64,000 nucleotides of DNA, taken from Sodiomyces alkalinus F11 (lineage: Eukaryota; Ascomycota; Sordariomycetes; Glomerellales; Plectosphaerellaceae). The stretch is taken from contig NW_021167079.1 in NCBI RefSeq assembly GCF_003711515.1, positions 5,259,234 to 5,323,233 of the forward strand, in the 5' to 3' direction. Shown piece after piece: positions 20,441 to 31,785 of this stretch. A program made the position numbers and the translations under genes. The notes below the pieces were generated by a model. It worked only from the letters and a program-made list of their open reading frames with translations. It did no database searches and had not been told where the DNA came from. How positions within the stretch are numbered: the stretch's first letter is position 1; each line of letters begins with the position of its first letter.

Positions 20441-23400
20441 GGTGTTTTCTGTTTTTCTTGGAGGCCTGGAGATTCGGCAATACTAGCAGACCGCTTAGGG
20501 GAAGATTGTGACCGTGAAGCTGGGTGTTTGCCGATTCCAAGTATAGAGCTCGCCTCCGTAGTTGGTCGGGGTGTGCTTCCCTCGTCCTGTAGGCTGTACT
20601 CTCGAGGGTCTATGCTCGTGACGATGACTTTTGGCAACTCAGGGTGATTGAGAGGTCGTGGGTCTGCGGACATGAACGCGAGGGGCAGACATTTAAGACA
20701 CTGCCCAAAAGTTGCACTCGACCGGGGGCGGAGAATGTTGCTCAAAACGTCCGTTAGGAATAGCGAGGTGAACAAGTTGTGAGTTCCCGAGGAGATGAAA
20801 GATAATCTTGAGGAAGGGTATAGAGGCAGGTCCCGTCTTATTTGATAAGGGAAAGTGAAGTTTCAGTCAAACCCTGTGGTTGGAGTCTGTATGCTGAAAC
20901 AAAACATGTGTTATGGAAGATCTTTCGGAGAGGATAGCCTACTGTTTATGTAGGCCGACAGGTGAAGATAACTAGCCTGGGCAAGGGTGCGTAGGCGAGA
21001 GGACCAGCAATAGTCGGCACTGAGGCAAGGATCAGTACGGGTGAATCCGATGTGCCTTGGGACCACTCGTAGGGTAGACTTCACACAGTGAAGCCATGGA
21101 GACCGTCGCTAACGAGTGCCGATTCGCCAAAGGGGCGACCTCGAGGGATCATGCCGCATGGCAACGAGATCGGCTCGAACGGCATGCCTGACAGGGCATA
21201 CTTCGTGGGCGGATCTTCCCCCTCGAAGTCAAAAGCCAAGGAAATGGTCAGGTACGAAATACGACTACGTACATGACCGTAGGGGGTTCCATTAAAGGAT
21301 TAAAAAAAGAAAGAAAAAAATAACGGAGCCGAAACTACTTTGTACTCTAGGGAATGAAGAGGTGTGGGGTCAGACGTATGAGGCTTCGCGCCTTACCCGC
21401 ACTGGCGGAGACAAGGGGTGAGAAGATCCAAAATGGGCAGGGGGAAAACAGGAACCGGGAATGGTTGGCACACTGGTCGAATCCTTCCCTTCTGCACAGA
21501 GTAGGTACCTACCTTGGGAAGATGGGTACATACATGCGTAAGGTAGGTAGGTATCAAGCCACGCGGACATTGATTAGTATTCAGGTCGGGGCAACTTTGG
21601 CCGATTCATCAAATCCATCTCCACACATCCCACCCCACCTGGGACCTACGGGTTTAGGGGGTTTTTCGACCTTGCCGAAAGAGTCTATTTTCAGGTCCGA
21701 GGTCAATCGATCGAGGCGGAACGGTGTCAAGGAATGTACGCGTAATGAATGCCTCGTGGGGTCCTCACAACACGCGTAGTTTGTACAACTTCGCGTCTTC
21801 TAGTAACGTTAATTCCAGAGTGGCGGTGTAGGTAGGTACCTATGTAGCTCTTGTAAGAATCCATGTCAGAAGTAACATAATGATGGGCTTTCTTAAACAT
21901 TATCCGTACTAACTACTCCGTGCGACAACATTAGATGCAGAACCATTCGGTATGGAGGCCGTCCAACGACGGAGCCGAGATTCCACACACGCCGGAACCG
22001 GACTTGGATACTGCGGGGACTCGCGTCAATCTCTCGGCCCCCCACAACGGACAAGTCAGGTGCTCCGTACTGGTGTATAGGGCATGGAAAGGAACCATAG
22101 TACTCCGGATCCGAGTACGTTGCACTCAGGTCCTGCCCAAGCCAAGAATCACATGAGAGGAGCAAAGATATATAACCAGTATTTTGAGGCATCAATAAAG
22201 AACGTCTCGTTTTCGTTTTGCCTTTTAAAAAGAAAAAGGAAAAGGAATAACTACGAAAGTGGCCTTCGCGATGCCCCATGTCCAGCGAATACGTCGTAGT
22301 ACCAACTCGCACTTGTTGTTTCACCTCCGAGAGTGCGGAGGCTTGGAACGGGTCCGCCTGTGAGGGGAACGCCCTGTCCAAGTGGTGTGTCTGATTTTCC
22401 TGGCGATCATATCTCTTGATTTTCATCATTTCAAATAGAAAGACGCCGAGCTGTCAGAAACCCGTGATGAAGATAGTTCGAAGTACCTACGGAGAATTCA
22501 TACCTAGCAGTATGAACACGTTGACTAGCTAGTGGTGGATAAGAATAGATATACGCTAGGCATATTATACACTCAAGGATACAGGTACGAAATATGCACA
22601 CCAAACGTCCATATGGACTACCTTAGTAAGGTCTTTACTCCTCTATGTTGATCTGATGGTCGACAGACAGGTCTCCGAGCTAGCTAGCCTGCCATAAAAC
22701 AGTCGGTGACTACGGACAGGCATCCATGTCCGTATCGTGACCAATAAGTAGGTATCGTTTCTCAAAATACCAAACACATTGTGTGGGTCGGCCTCAAACT
22801 TCACGGCTCCCTTTGCGACTGCGTGCATCTTATTGGGTGGATTTTACGCCTCGTTCTATTATTGGATTTTCGGTATCTCTGGTCGGCCCGTATCTTTGCA
22901 GCACCCTTCTCGGATGCCAGACATTGATCCCTAATAATTTCATCTCTCTCGAATGCCGACTTCCGTTGTAGCTATCTACGAAGTATGAGCTCCACGCTGA
23001 ACCCCCTCCCCTTGGTATCCTTGACGAGAATCCTTGTGTTCTTTTCAGCACCGCCTATCAAAGCGTCGTTGTGACGAATTACGAGGGCAATCTTAAAAAC
23101 AGGGATCGATGCGTCAGTCGCACCTCTTTGCATGCAGGCTAAAATCCACTTCGCAGCCACGATATATTCCCTACCCCAAGACACCAATATAGACACAAAC
23201 AACGTACGTCGGCCCAAGAGGGTTCACTTCCTTTGGGACTTGACTTCTTTGTGGACCGGGCCTCCATATTGACCTGTATCCGTACGTCCACGTGTACCAG
23301 GGTTAATCGTCTTGAAATTTGCCTCATAGGCTGATTCTAATCGGATGAGATACTGGGCTGGGATATTCCTTCTGAGCGACGCAGATTGTCAAGCACTCTT

Positions 23401-25005
23401 GTTTGCTTTGCATCGAGAACACCGAAGTAGAAGTTCTTGAAACTCCGGTTACTCCGTTCTATGTCCGGCGACACCATTCGCTCTTGAAGTACGGTACGGT
23501 AGTCCTATTTCATGTAAGACATGATAGAGAAATTTCCGTTGGGTTGAGTTGCTGTACAACTCAGCGCTAACAACATACTGACCCAGGAGAGCGCGGTAGG
23601 TAGGTACTCAACCCGTGAACTTCCCCCCACGAGCTAGCGGGGCTTAATCAACATTGGAGGCTTTGTTGAAATGGGATTTCCCGAATTGATCTGAGCCTTT
23701 TCTTCTTACCATTAGTAACCCCGTCTCTAATGAGCTTTGTCCTTAAAGTCTCTGGAGTCAAGTTAGGGCCAGAGTTCGCCCCTATTGTTTCACCATCCCC
23801 CCATATCGGCTCCGCAATGACGGGTCTTAGTAGCTGCGTACGGATCGCTCTTGAATGGACCTGTGGCGTAAGTCGGCTGTTCCCCCCCCTGTCGTTGAAT
23901 GAAACTTTTAGTAGGAGTACGGATAGTTTCCTTCATGATACGTGGCTACTGGAAAGGGGAGACAGTCAGTAACGGGCCGTTCCTGCGGCTCCGTTCGCTC
24001 GGAGTGGCGGTCTCCACTTGTTCGACCTGTGCCGGGGTATCCGGACTCTCCGGTCCTCTACACACCTGAGCGATCATCCTCTCTTGACCTCTTGACACAC
24101 CTGTTGGGCCTCGAGCCCCCCGACTACTACCCGCATCCCAAGGCGAACTAGCATCAATTTATAATAATGAAAGAAGAAAGCAAAAATAAAATAAAATTAT
24201 AAATAATGAAAGATAAAGATGAAGATCAAAGAGGTCTAGACTATGTCATTATTTCGGTCTTTCCAGTATTCCTTATGATAGCAACACGCGCACCTATTAC
24301 TTGTTTCTCTTGGCCAAACAGACAGGTTAGATCCCTCATCGGTTGAGTAGCTCGCAATCTTCGATATCCGGCTACACTTCGGAACTCAAATGCGCCATTA
24401 GTTCGTTCTTGTCGACGTCTAGAGGGCTAGGTTGTTAACATGTCTAGAGTTGTAAGCCTTTCTAAATTTGGGTTCTGAGACGGGATTGCTTCAATATATG
24501 AAGAAGGTAAAAAGTGAGAATAAAGTAAAGAGTGAAAGGAGAGACCACCCGCTGTTCCCCGAGTCCTCCCCGCGGGGGGCCTTCGCCGCTCCCACTTTTC
24601 TACCCGCCCCGGAGTATTTATTCGAGCCTCTCACTACTCTCATATCTCTCTCCTGCCGGCAGGAACAAGGGGATCCCAAGCACTGCAGCGTTTTATTTGC
24701 AGTTGGACGGGGTGGGATGGTCGTGCAAGACTGTCTGTGACCCATCTTAGGCTGAGCCAGGTAGTGACCACACCCAGTGTACTACAAATGGGGGGGTTTT
24801 TTTTTTTCAATTTTTTTCCCATGGTTCTAAGCAACTCGAAATTCGAAGTAGCATTGTGCCAATCCGTAGACGATGCAGAAGAAATCAGGTATGCCCGTCT
24901 TGGTAATGTTGGTACAGGATGTGGTATTGTACACCGATGAGTATCAGACACGGCTGGCGTCAAGCGAAGTGCCACCGCCTGAAATGAGCGGCTCGACTGA
25001 CGCGG
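20441..25005. other. Gene-poor 4.5 kb stretch
   Basis: The first 250 bases contain the out-of-frame ORF upstream of the bZIP start. Beyond that I recognise no protein. Present are AGGTAC clusters (21503-21555, 21826-21845, 23595-23610), an A-rich stretch (24160-24240) and a G7T11 tract (24790-24807). Open frames at 22429-21893 (-) and 21354-21779 (+) lack domain, codon regularity or splice partners. It may be an old, degraded repeat; no terminal repeats are visible. Confidence 0.45.
24790..24817. repeat. G7T11 and T7 homopolymer block
   Basis: Seven G, eleven T, CAA, then seven T. It is the third paired G/T homopolymer in the window, this one not next to a clear stop codon. Confidence 0.85.
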
Positions 25006-25695
25006 TTACCGCAACCCAGCCTCTTCCCTCTCCGCTTTACGTTGGGCAACGCGCTTCTTGTAGCGCACCTCGGCCCGCCTCCTCTCTCCGCCGTCAACCT
25101 TGTAACCTTGCTTGTCTTCCCACATTCCCTCGATGATGGGCACTCTGGCACCTGCACCCTCCTTCAAAGGCAATGCGAAGGGGCCTGTGATAGTACGGGC
25201 GCCCTGTACTGAATAGCCCTTTACCCTGGCAAGGGCCTCCCCCGAGAGCTCCGACGGTTCTTGACCTCGCGGGACATTCACCACCCACTTGCGGTCCTGC
25301 GCCTCCGTTGTCGCGACTTTGAGAATTGCTTCCCCGTTCTCGACATGTTTAAAGTCGCCCCCAGGGCCCAGAGCGCCCTTCCGGTATCGTTCCAGCCAAT
25401 TGAGAAGATAGCGGCGTGTCCGAGGTGGTTCGATTCCCAGCTCCCTCATCTGTGTCGTAGACAGAGTAAAGAGGGCCTCCCATGAAGGGATCTTGTCGGC
25501 ATACTGGCTGAGGCCGCGGCCAATGACTTTGAGAAAGGTCGAAACGTCGGGGACGATGGGAATCGGGGAAGGAACTGGCTTAGGAGCCCGTGTCCTGTGT
25601 AGCCATCTCGTCTGGGTTACGCCGATGACCGATGGTGGCGCTCTGGGAACGAAAAAGTTCAGGAGAGAAATATGTATCCGGGGAGCTTTCATCAT
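25006..25695 (-). CDS. FYV4: Mitochondrial small-subunit ribosomal protein mS41 (FYV4)
   Basis: Single exon, 229 residues. The N-terminus is a mitochondrial presequence (MMKAPRIHISLLNFFVPRAP) rich in basic and hydrophobic residues. Residues about 50-105 form the IGR motif that defines the family: FLKVIGRGLSQYADKIPSWE, then LFTLSTTQMRELGIEPPRTR and RYLLNWLERYR. The C-terminal half ends in a strongly basic tail (RRRAEVRYKKRVAQRKAERE), fitting rRNA contact. It is longer than yeast Fyv4, as is usual in filamentous fungi. Divergent from the IRC20 helicase gene. Family assignment is firm; the ribosomal role is from the family. Confidence 0.9.
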   Translation of the reverse strand: MMKAPRIHISLLNFFVPRAPPSVIGVTQTRWLHRTRAPKPVPSPIPIVPDVSTFLKVIGRGLSQYADKIPSWEALFTLSTTQMRELGIEPPRTRRYLLNWLERYRKGALGPGGDFKHVENGEAILKVATTEAQDRKWVVNVPRGQEPSELSGEALARVKGYSVQGARTITGPFALPLKEGAGARVPIIEGMWEDKQGYKVDGGERRRAEVRYKKRVAQRKAEREEAGLR

Positions 25696-26276
25696 GGTGA
25701 AGTGTCGACTCCACCACCTAAGACCAAGTTAGTGACCTTGTTGTCGCTCAGATGTTCAGCGCTCATACCCAGTGGAAAGACGTTCTTCGGCCGAAAGTAT
25801 TAATTGACTCGGTGTATTTCTTATCTTGCAGGTCGTCGATGTTCTGCAAGACGAGACGTGCGACCCAATTTGCAGACCACCAGAAAAAAATAGCGAACCT
25901 AAGTGAATATGGGAAAACAGTTATTACGACGCTCCGAAACGAAACGTCTGACACGGTAGTCCAGCACGGACCATGTCGCGTGGCAAACGAACGTTCAAAA
26001 GAGCTCAAAAGATCGATAAGATAAGCCGAGGTGGATCCTGCCTGCTTTAGATACCTAGTCTCGGCGCTTGTCGAGCTTCCCTCCTACGACACTCTTTGCT
26101 ACCGTCCTCCTTTCCACCACGACTTAGCAGCCGTTGGACAGTCTCCCAGGGCGCGTCCAACACATTGGCATTGAGACCGGGAGACTTCAGGGCTGTAAAC
26201 CACGAAAAGCTGATCAGTACGCCGACCGTCTTCTGTTGACATCCTCTCGACCGCCAATGCACCTACTGCGCCGGAG
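25696..26276. promoter_or_regulatory. Shared promoter region, mS41 (-) and IRC20-type gene (+)
   Basis: 581 bases between divergent start codons. Frames upstream of the helicase start are open in part (PSSVDILSTANAPTAPE just before the ATG), so an extra 5' exon for the helicase is possible. Confidence 0.45.
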
Positions 26277-29200
26277 ATGATGCCGGCCTGGAAGACGAAC
26301 TCAGCGATGATCCCGCAGGTCGGGCCCAATGGTATGTATAATGTTTTACTCCGGGCATCTCATTGTGCTAAGATACGCAACAGTTGCTGACATATGCAGA
26401 TGATTTCCCTCCCAAACTCGTCAATGCAGTGGCTGCACTTCCTTGTCCTGGACTCCCCACCGAGGACATATGTACCCTGGAACCGCCGTCGAAGAAGATT
26501 AAACTGGTCGCCAATCCTGTCGAGTCCCGTCTCATTGATAAACAACAGCTTTCGATAACTAGACGGTGCGACGATGCCCTCCAAGTGTCCGACTCGATAG
26601 TTCGAGAAGACGTGGGTGACTATCTCCGGCTTCGCCTCGACACCAACGGCAAGACCCTGGGGATATCGCTGAAACCCCGGCGAAAGGGCGGCCGCGAGGC
26701 TTTTAGCATCCTGGTTGCATTGCGTCCGGGTTCCGTGAGCCGGCAGCTTGAGACCTGCATCCGTGTTCTTGGCGCAAAGGAATCGAGGGAAGATGAGGGC
26801 GCGCTGTGGACGTACGTCGATATTCGGCTAGAACGATATGGGAAATCCCTCACCGTCATCTTCTGCATCGACCTTTATTGGAATATAACAACGCATGCAT
26901 ACCGATTGCGGACACAGAGACAACGGCAACTCAGCGATCAGGTTATATCGACATTTTTCCCTGGTGAAGACACTCCAACAGACAGGTCGCTAGAAGGGGA
27001 GCGCTGGACACCTTTGGACTTTTATGAATCTGCACACGTGCCGTCTCCGAGCGAAACGCTGCCGCACACCATCGAAGTGCCAGGGCTCACATCGACCTTG
27101 TATCCCTACCAGAAAAGGACGTTGCAGTGGCTCCTGAACCGTGAAGGCGTATGCTGGGTACCTCCCAGCGACGGCGACGGACCCCGTGTGGAAGAGATTC
27201 TTCCAAGGGCTTCCTCCGCGGGCGCCCGTAGCTTTAGCAAGGTCACTGATTTCTCTGGTCAGCGCCTGTCGCTTAGCCGCCTGTACCATGTAATTGCAGT
27301 GAACACTTCTCCCTTTGCCGATCTCGAAAGATCGGTGAAGGGGGGCATTCTGGCGGAAGAGATGGGGCTGGGAAAGACACTGGAGATCATCGGCCTGATC
27401 CTTCTGCATCAACGTCAAATGGAAGACGGACATGGCCTTGTCGACGTAAATGGGGAGCAGCTTGTTCGAAGCCGCGCTACCATTATCGTGTGCCCCGAGT
27501 CCCTACGGCAGCAATGGATGACAGAACTCCAACTACATGCACCCAGTTTGCAGGTCTGCTTCTACCGAGGCCGGGCCAAGGCAGGAATCGAAGGAGAAGA
27601 GGAACTTGTCCGCCACTTGGCGTCTCAAGACGTCGTCATTACTACCTACAATACACTCTCAGCGGAAATACACTTCGCCACGAAGCCCCCCGATAGGTCG
27701 CGTCGGCGCGAAAGGGCATTTCCAAGGCCCAAGTCGCCGCTCGTACAAATATCTTGGTGGAGGGTTTGCCTTGACGAAGCTCAGATGATCGAGAGCGGCG
27801 TGAGCTCCGCCGCCCTCGTGGCCAGAGTGTTGCATCGGATTAATGCATGGGGAGTCACGGGCACTCCCGTGAAAAGTGACGTGAAAGATCTGCTGGGTCT
27901 TCTCCTTTTCCTGAAGTATGAGCCCTTCTGCTCGGCTCCTCAGGTCTGGAAAGCCCTCGCAGAACGACATAAACCACTTTTCCGAAGTCTGTTCAACGAA
28001 CTAGCCATTCGACACACGAAACATTTGGTGAGGGACGAACTAGAACTCCCATCACAAAAACGATTCGTAATTACCATGCCGTTCACCGCGGTGGAAGAAC
28101 AACACTATCGATCACTCTTCAAAGAGATGGCCGAGGCCTGCGGAGTACATGTCGACGGGTCGCCGAAGGTTGATGACTGGCAACCCGGAGATTACGAGGA
28201 GCAGATGAGATCGTGGCTCAACCGTTTGCGGCAGACTGCGCTGCATCCCGAAGTTGGTGCTCAGAATCGTCGCGCCTTAGGCCGCAAAACCGGCCCACTC
28301 CGAACAGTAGACGAAGTTCTAAATACCATGATTGAGCAAAGCGAAGCTTCCATCAGGGCCGAGCAGAGAGTCTACTTCCATGCGAAGCTCTGTCGTGGCC
28401 AAATGTTGGAGAACGGGCCCCGGGTGAAAGAAGCATTGGCCATTTGGGAGGACGTGAGGGATGAAGTGGATGGCATCGTGTCAAAATGCCAGGCAGAGCT
28501 CCGAGTTGCCATAGACGAGGCAAGGCAACGGGCGGCGACGGACGGAAAACGCCTGTTAGAGACTGAAGCTTCAGAAGAGTCCGAGATGGAAGATGAAGCA
28601 GATGAGTATGTTGTCTTTCCTTTAAATCTGGGGTAGGTTCTAACTCTTTGTCAGCTCTCAAGGTAAAGGTAGAGTTGCTGAGGCTCGGATGCGGCTCCGC
28701 CTGGCGTGGGAGGTCCAGCACAAAGCTGTGTTTTTCTGCGCAAATGCATACTTCCAGATCACGTCGGATGCCGACTTGACGCGGCCTGATTCCGAGGAGT
28801 TCAAATCACTGCAGCGGCTGGAAGATGAGGGCTACGAGGCAGCTAAGAGGATTCGACGAGAGATTCTATCCGAAGTGAGTTGACGATTTGTGGATATCTT
28901 CCTTTGCGGCTGCTAACGTCTTGTAATAGAATCACAGAAAGGCAACGAAGCATATAAGACGTCTACAGAACTTAGCGTCGTCTCAGAATTTCGTTACCGT
29001 ACCCGAACTGGTGCCCAACCCGCTGAAAGGGATAGAGAGCGGTCCAGTCATCGAGAAAATCGAGGATCTCTACGGAGCACTCAACACCCAAGCGGACATC
29101 ATTGACGCATGGAGGGAGAGACTCGTACAACTACTAACACGACCTCTGGTAGATCAAGAGGAACATACTGAATTAACGGGAGACGAGTTCGCAGACTCTA

Positions 29201-30983
29201 CGAAGATTCAAGAGGAATTGATGGTCCACGTTCAGGTGTTGAGAGCCATAGTTGCTGATCGGCTGAGTGCCCTCTCTGGCTTGGAAAATCCACTTGTCAA
29301 GCACGAAACTCGTACAACGAAAGCCCTTGCCAAAAATGGCGAAGGCCCAGCGCCTGAGAAATTGCTCGAGCTGCTGGCGGTTCGTGACGAGGTCAGGCCG
29401 CCGGCCGAACAAGGTTGTCTTCGGGGTACAATATCCGAGCTACGTGCCCTTGCTGGCAGACTTGCCCCGTCAGATGCAAGCGACGAAGGGCGGACCCGGA
29501 TGGAACACGAAGTGGTTACCCGGCAGATCAAAGACACCCTGGCACAGATGTTAGCCCAGTCAAAAGCTTGTCAAGGTTTGGAACGCGAATGCGACAAGTT
29601 CACCAGTGCCATGAACGCCAGGCTGGACTATTACCGCCAGCTCCAGTACGTGTCGGACAGCGTGGAGACGTATGAAGGACCAAGGGACGATGTGGCTATT
29701 GCTAAGTGCGTCGAGAGTGAAGAGATCTCTCGGAAGAAGTTAGGTGCAGCCGAAGCGAAGCACCGCTACCGTAAGTCCCTAGTTCTGAACCACTTGGCCG
29801 AGCAGGGTTCTAACTCGACGAACAGTGCTGAGTCTCAGGGACACCGGGTCCAGGTCGAGCGAGCCCAGGATGTGTATTATCTGCCAGTCCACCTTTACAA
29901 CAGGCATCCTCACGGTCTGTGGGCACCAGTTTTGCCGGGAGTGTATGATGCTATGGTTCAAGGCAAATCACAATTGTCCCATGTGTAAACGACAGCTTCG
30001 CATCTCGGAACTACACGACATCACAATCAGACCGAGGGAACTGAAGCTGCATAACCAAGATGGACCAGATCCCGTCCAGGGCCGAGAGCCAAAACACAGC
30101 CCAGCTTCAAAGAAGACGGGAATCTATACGGAGTTTGGGGCGGAGAAGCTTGAACAGATCTATAACATCGAGTTGGAGGGTCCTTCATTCACAACGAAAG
30201 TTGATGCGATCGTGCGACACATTCTCTGGTTGAGAGAATCGGATCCCGGAGCCAAGTCAATCATTTTCTCCCAGTGAGTACTACCTCACTCGTCTTTATC
30301 AGGACGCCGCGTGAGGACCTGCCTTAGTTGCTGACCGGCGTTCCAGGTATCGGGACTTTTTAGGCGTGATTGGATTAGCCTTCTCACGATTCCGTATTGG
30401 CTACACCTCGTTCGACCAAACCAATGGTATCCAGAGTTTCAAGGAAGACGCCGGCATTGAGTGCTTCCTGCTCCACGGCCGGGCCCAATCGAGCGGACTC
30501 AATCTCGTCAACGCCAGCCACGTATTCTTGTGTGAACCTGTTCTAAACACAGCCCTTGAGCTGCAGGCGATAGCGAGAGTCGACCGTATCGGCCAACGGC
30601 ACCAGACCACTGTATGGCTATATCTGATCGAGGGTACCGTCGAGGAGTCTATCTACAACCTCTCAGTTAAGCGCCGCATGGAGCACATCGGCCAGTCGTC
30701 CAAGGGGAAGTCGAAGGAGTCGACACCGGAAGTGCTCGAACCGGCGCTCGAGGCTGCCAATACGTTGGAAATGGAGCAGGCTTCGCTTTCCAAGCTCATG
30801 AGCAAGGACAAAACTGCGGGGGAATCGGTGGACAAGGATGATTTATGGGAATGCTTGTTCGGTCATGTCGCCAAGTCGGGGAACTCGGGAAGAGGCGAGG
30901 AGCTACTTGAGAACCCGGCAGTAAGGGGATTTCTAGCTGCAGAAGCGGCTGAAGAGCGGCAAAGGAGCCAAGCCAGTATCTAG
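26277..30983 (+). CDS. IRC20: SNF2-family helicase/E3 ligase, IRC20/SHPRH type
   Basis: Nuclear DNA-dependent ATPase and ubiquitin ligase of recombination and replication repair. Six exons: 26277-26331, 26400-28605, 28655-28874, 28930-29770, 29826-30273, 30347-30983, giving 1,468 residues. Domains in order: Walker A AEEMGLGKTLEIIGLILLH (about residue 335), motif II LDEAQMIESG (DEAQ, as in IRC20/SHPRH), motif III WGVTGTPVKSD, a long helical insert, a C3HC4 RING (CIICQSTF, CGHQFCRECM, CPMCKRQL; about 1155-1195), then helicase C with QSSGLNLVNASHVFLCEP and the motif VI ARVDRIGQRHQTTVWLYLIE. The RING placed between the helicase halves is diagnostic. Exon 1 (MMPAWKTNSAMIPQVGPN) is the least certain part; all other junctions restore conserved motifs. 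Confidence 0.93.
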
Positions 30984-31785
30984 CGGAAATGATGGGCATG
31001 GCGAGATGAAGCCTTGACAAGAGAATAGATAATCCAGCCGTCATTGAGCCCATTCGTGAACGAAGTAGTAATTCTCGGGCAACCTTCCAAGAAAGCCTCT
31101 GGAAAAGGAGGATGGCACTACGTTGGGCCAGCTTGATAAGAACGAGATGCTTCGTATCGTGCGAAAAGGGCAAGATGTTCGAGTGATACGGAATTGTCTA
31201 TTGTATCTTCGGGTCTTGAGCTCATGGTAGCGTAGAAGGCGGAACGGGTCCCCCGGGGGTTGGGGGTTCCACATAAGGTAAGGTACCTACCCAACCTTTA
31301 TTCTGGGAAGCCCAGACCACCCGTGGGTGGCGTAGCTGATTGAAAACCAACCAATCATTATTATTGGTTTATATTCCGTTGCTCGAATCTTTGACCCTGT
31401 CAGCTGTCAAATCACCAACAAGGCAACTGGCACCTGGAGCTGACGGGAAGAGGCAATCGCACTCCCCATCCATACCATCGAACCTGGGATAGTGCTTCCT
31501 TCGGATCCTTCATCTCGCTCTACAGAGTTCTGACTGAACACGGAGCTTCCATAATTTCATACCTCGAAAAGAAAAGGAAGAAAAAAAAGGCGAAGAAGAA
31601 ACGATCAATTCGTCTTCCAAGTCGTTGTTGTTTTCTAGCGCGTGTTGTTTAAGCTAAAGCATGGGAATCTAGGACATTAAGCGTTTCCCTTACCCCTATG
31701 CTCAGGGTGTCGCCATCGAACGAAGGTACCAAACTCCCCTGAACTCGGCCGTGTCGCCTGTCACCTTTCGAACACCCGAGAAAAT
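30984..31785. other. Intergenic between IRC20-type gene and RCY1
   Basis: 802 bases, tandem orientation; holds the helicase 3' flank and the RCY1 promoter. One AGGTAC cluster at 31274-31293, and an A/G-rich leader (31562-31600). No coding frame supported. Confidence 0.5.

Noticed and set aside
21893..22429. 178-codon minus-strand frame in the gene-poor interval
   Set aside because: No domain, irregular composition, contains poly-Phe/Lys from an A-rich tract; no splice partner found.
19812..25005. Secondary-metabolite or effector cluster near the bZIP factor
   Set aside because: No PKS, NRPS, P450 or transporter sequence is present on either side.
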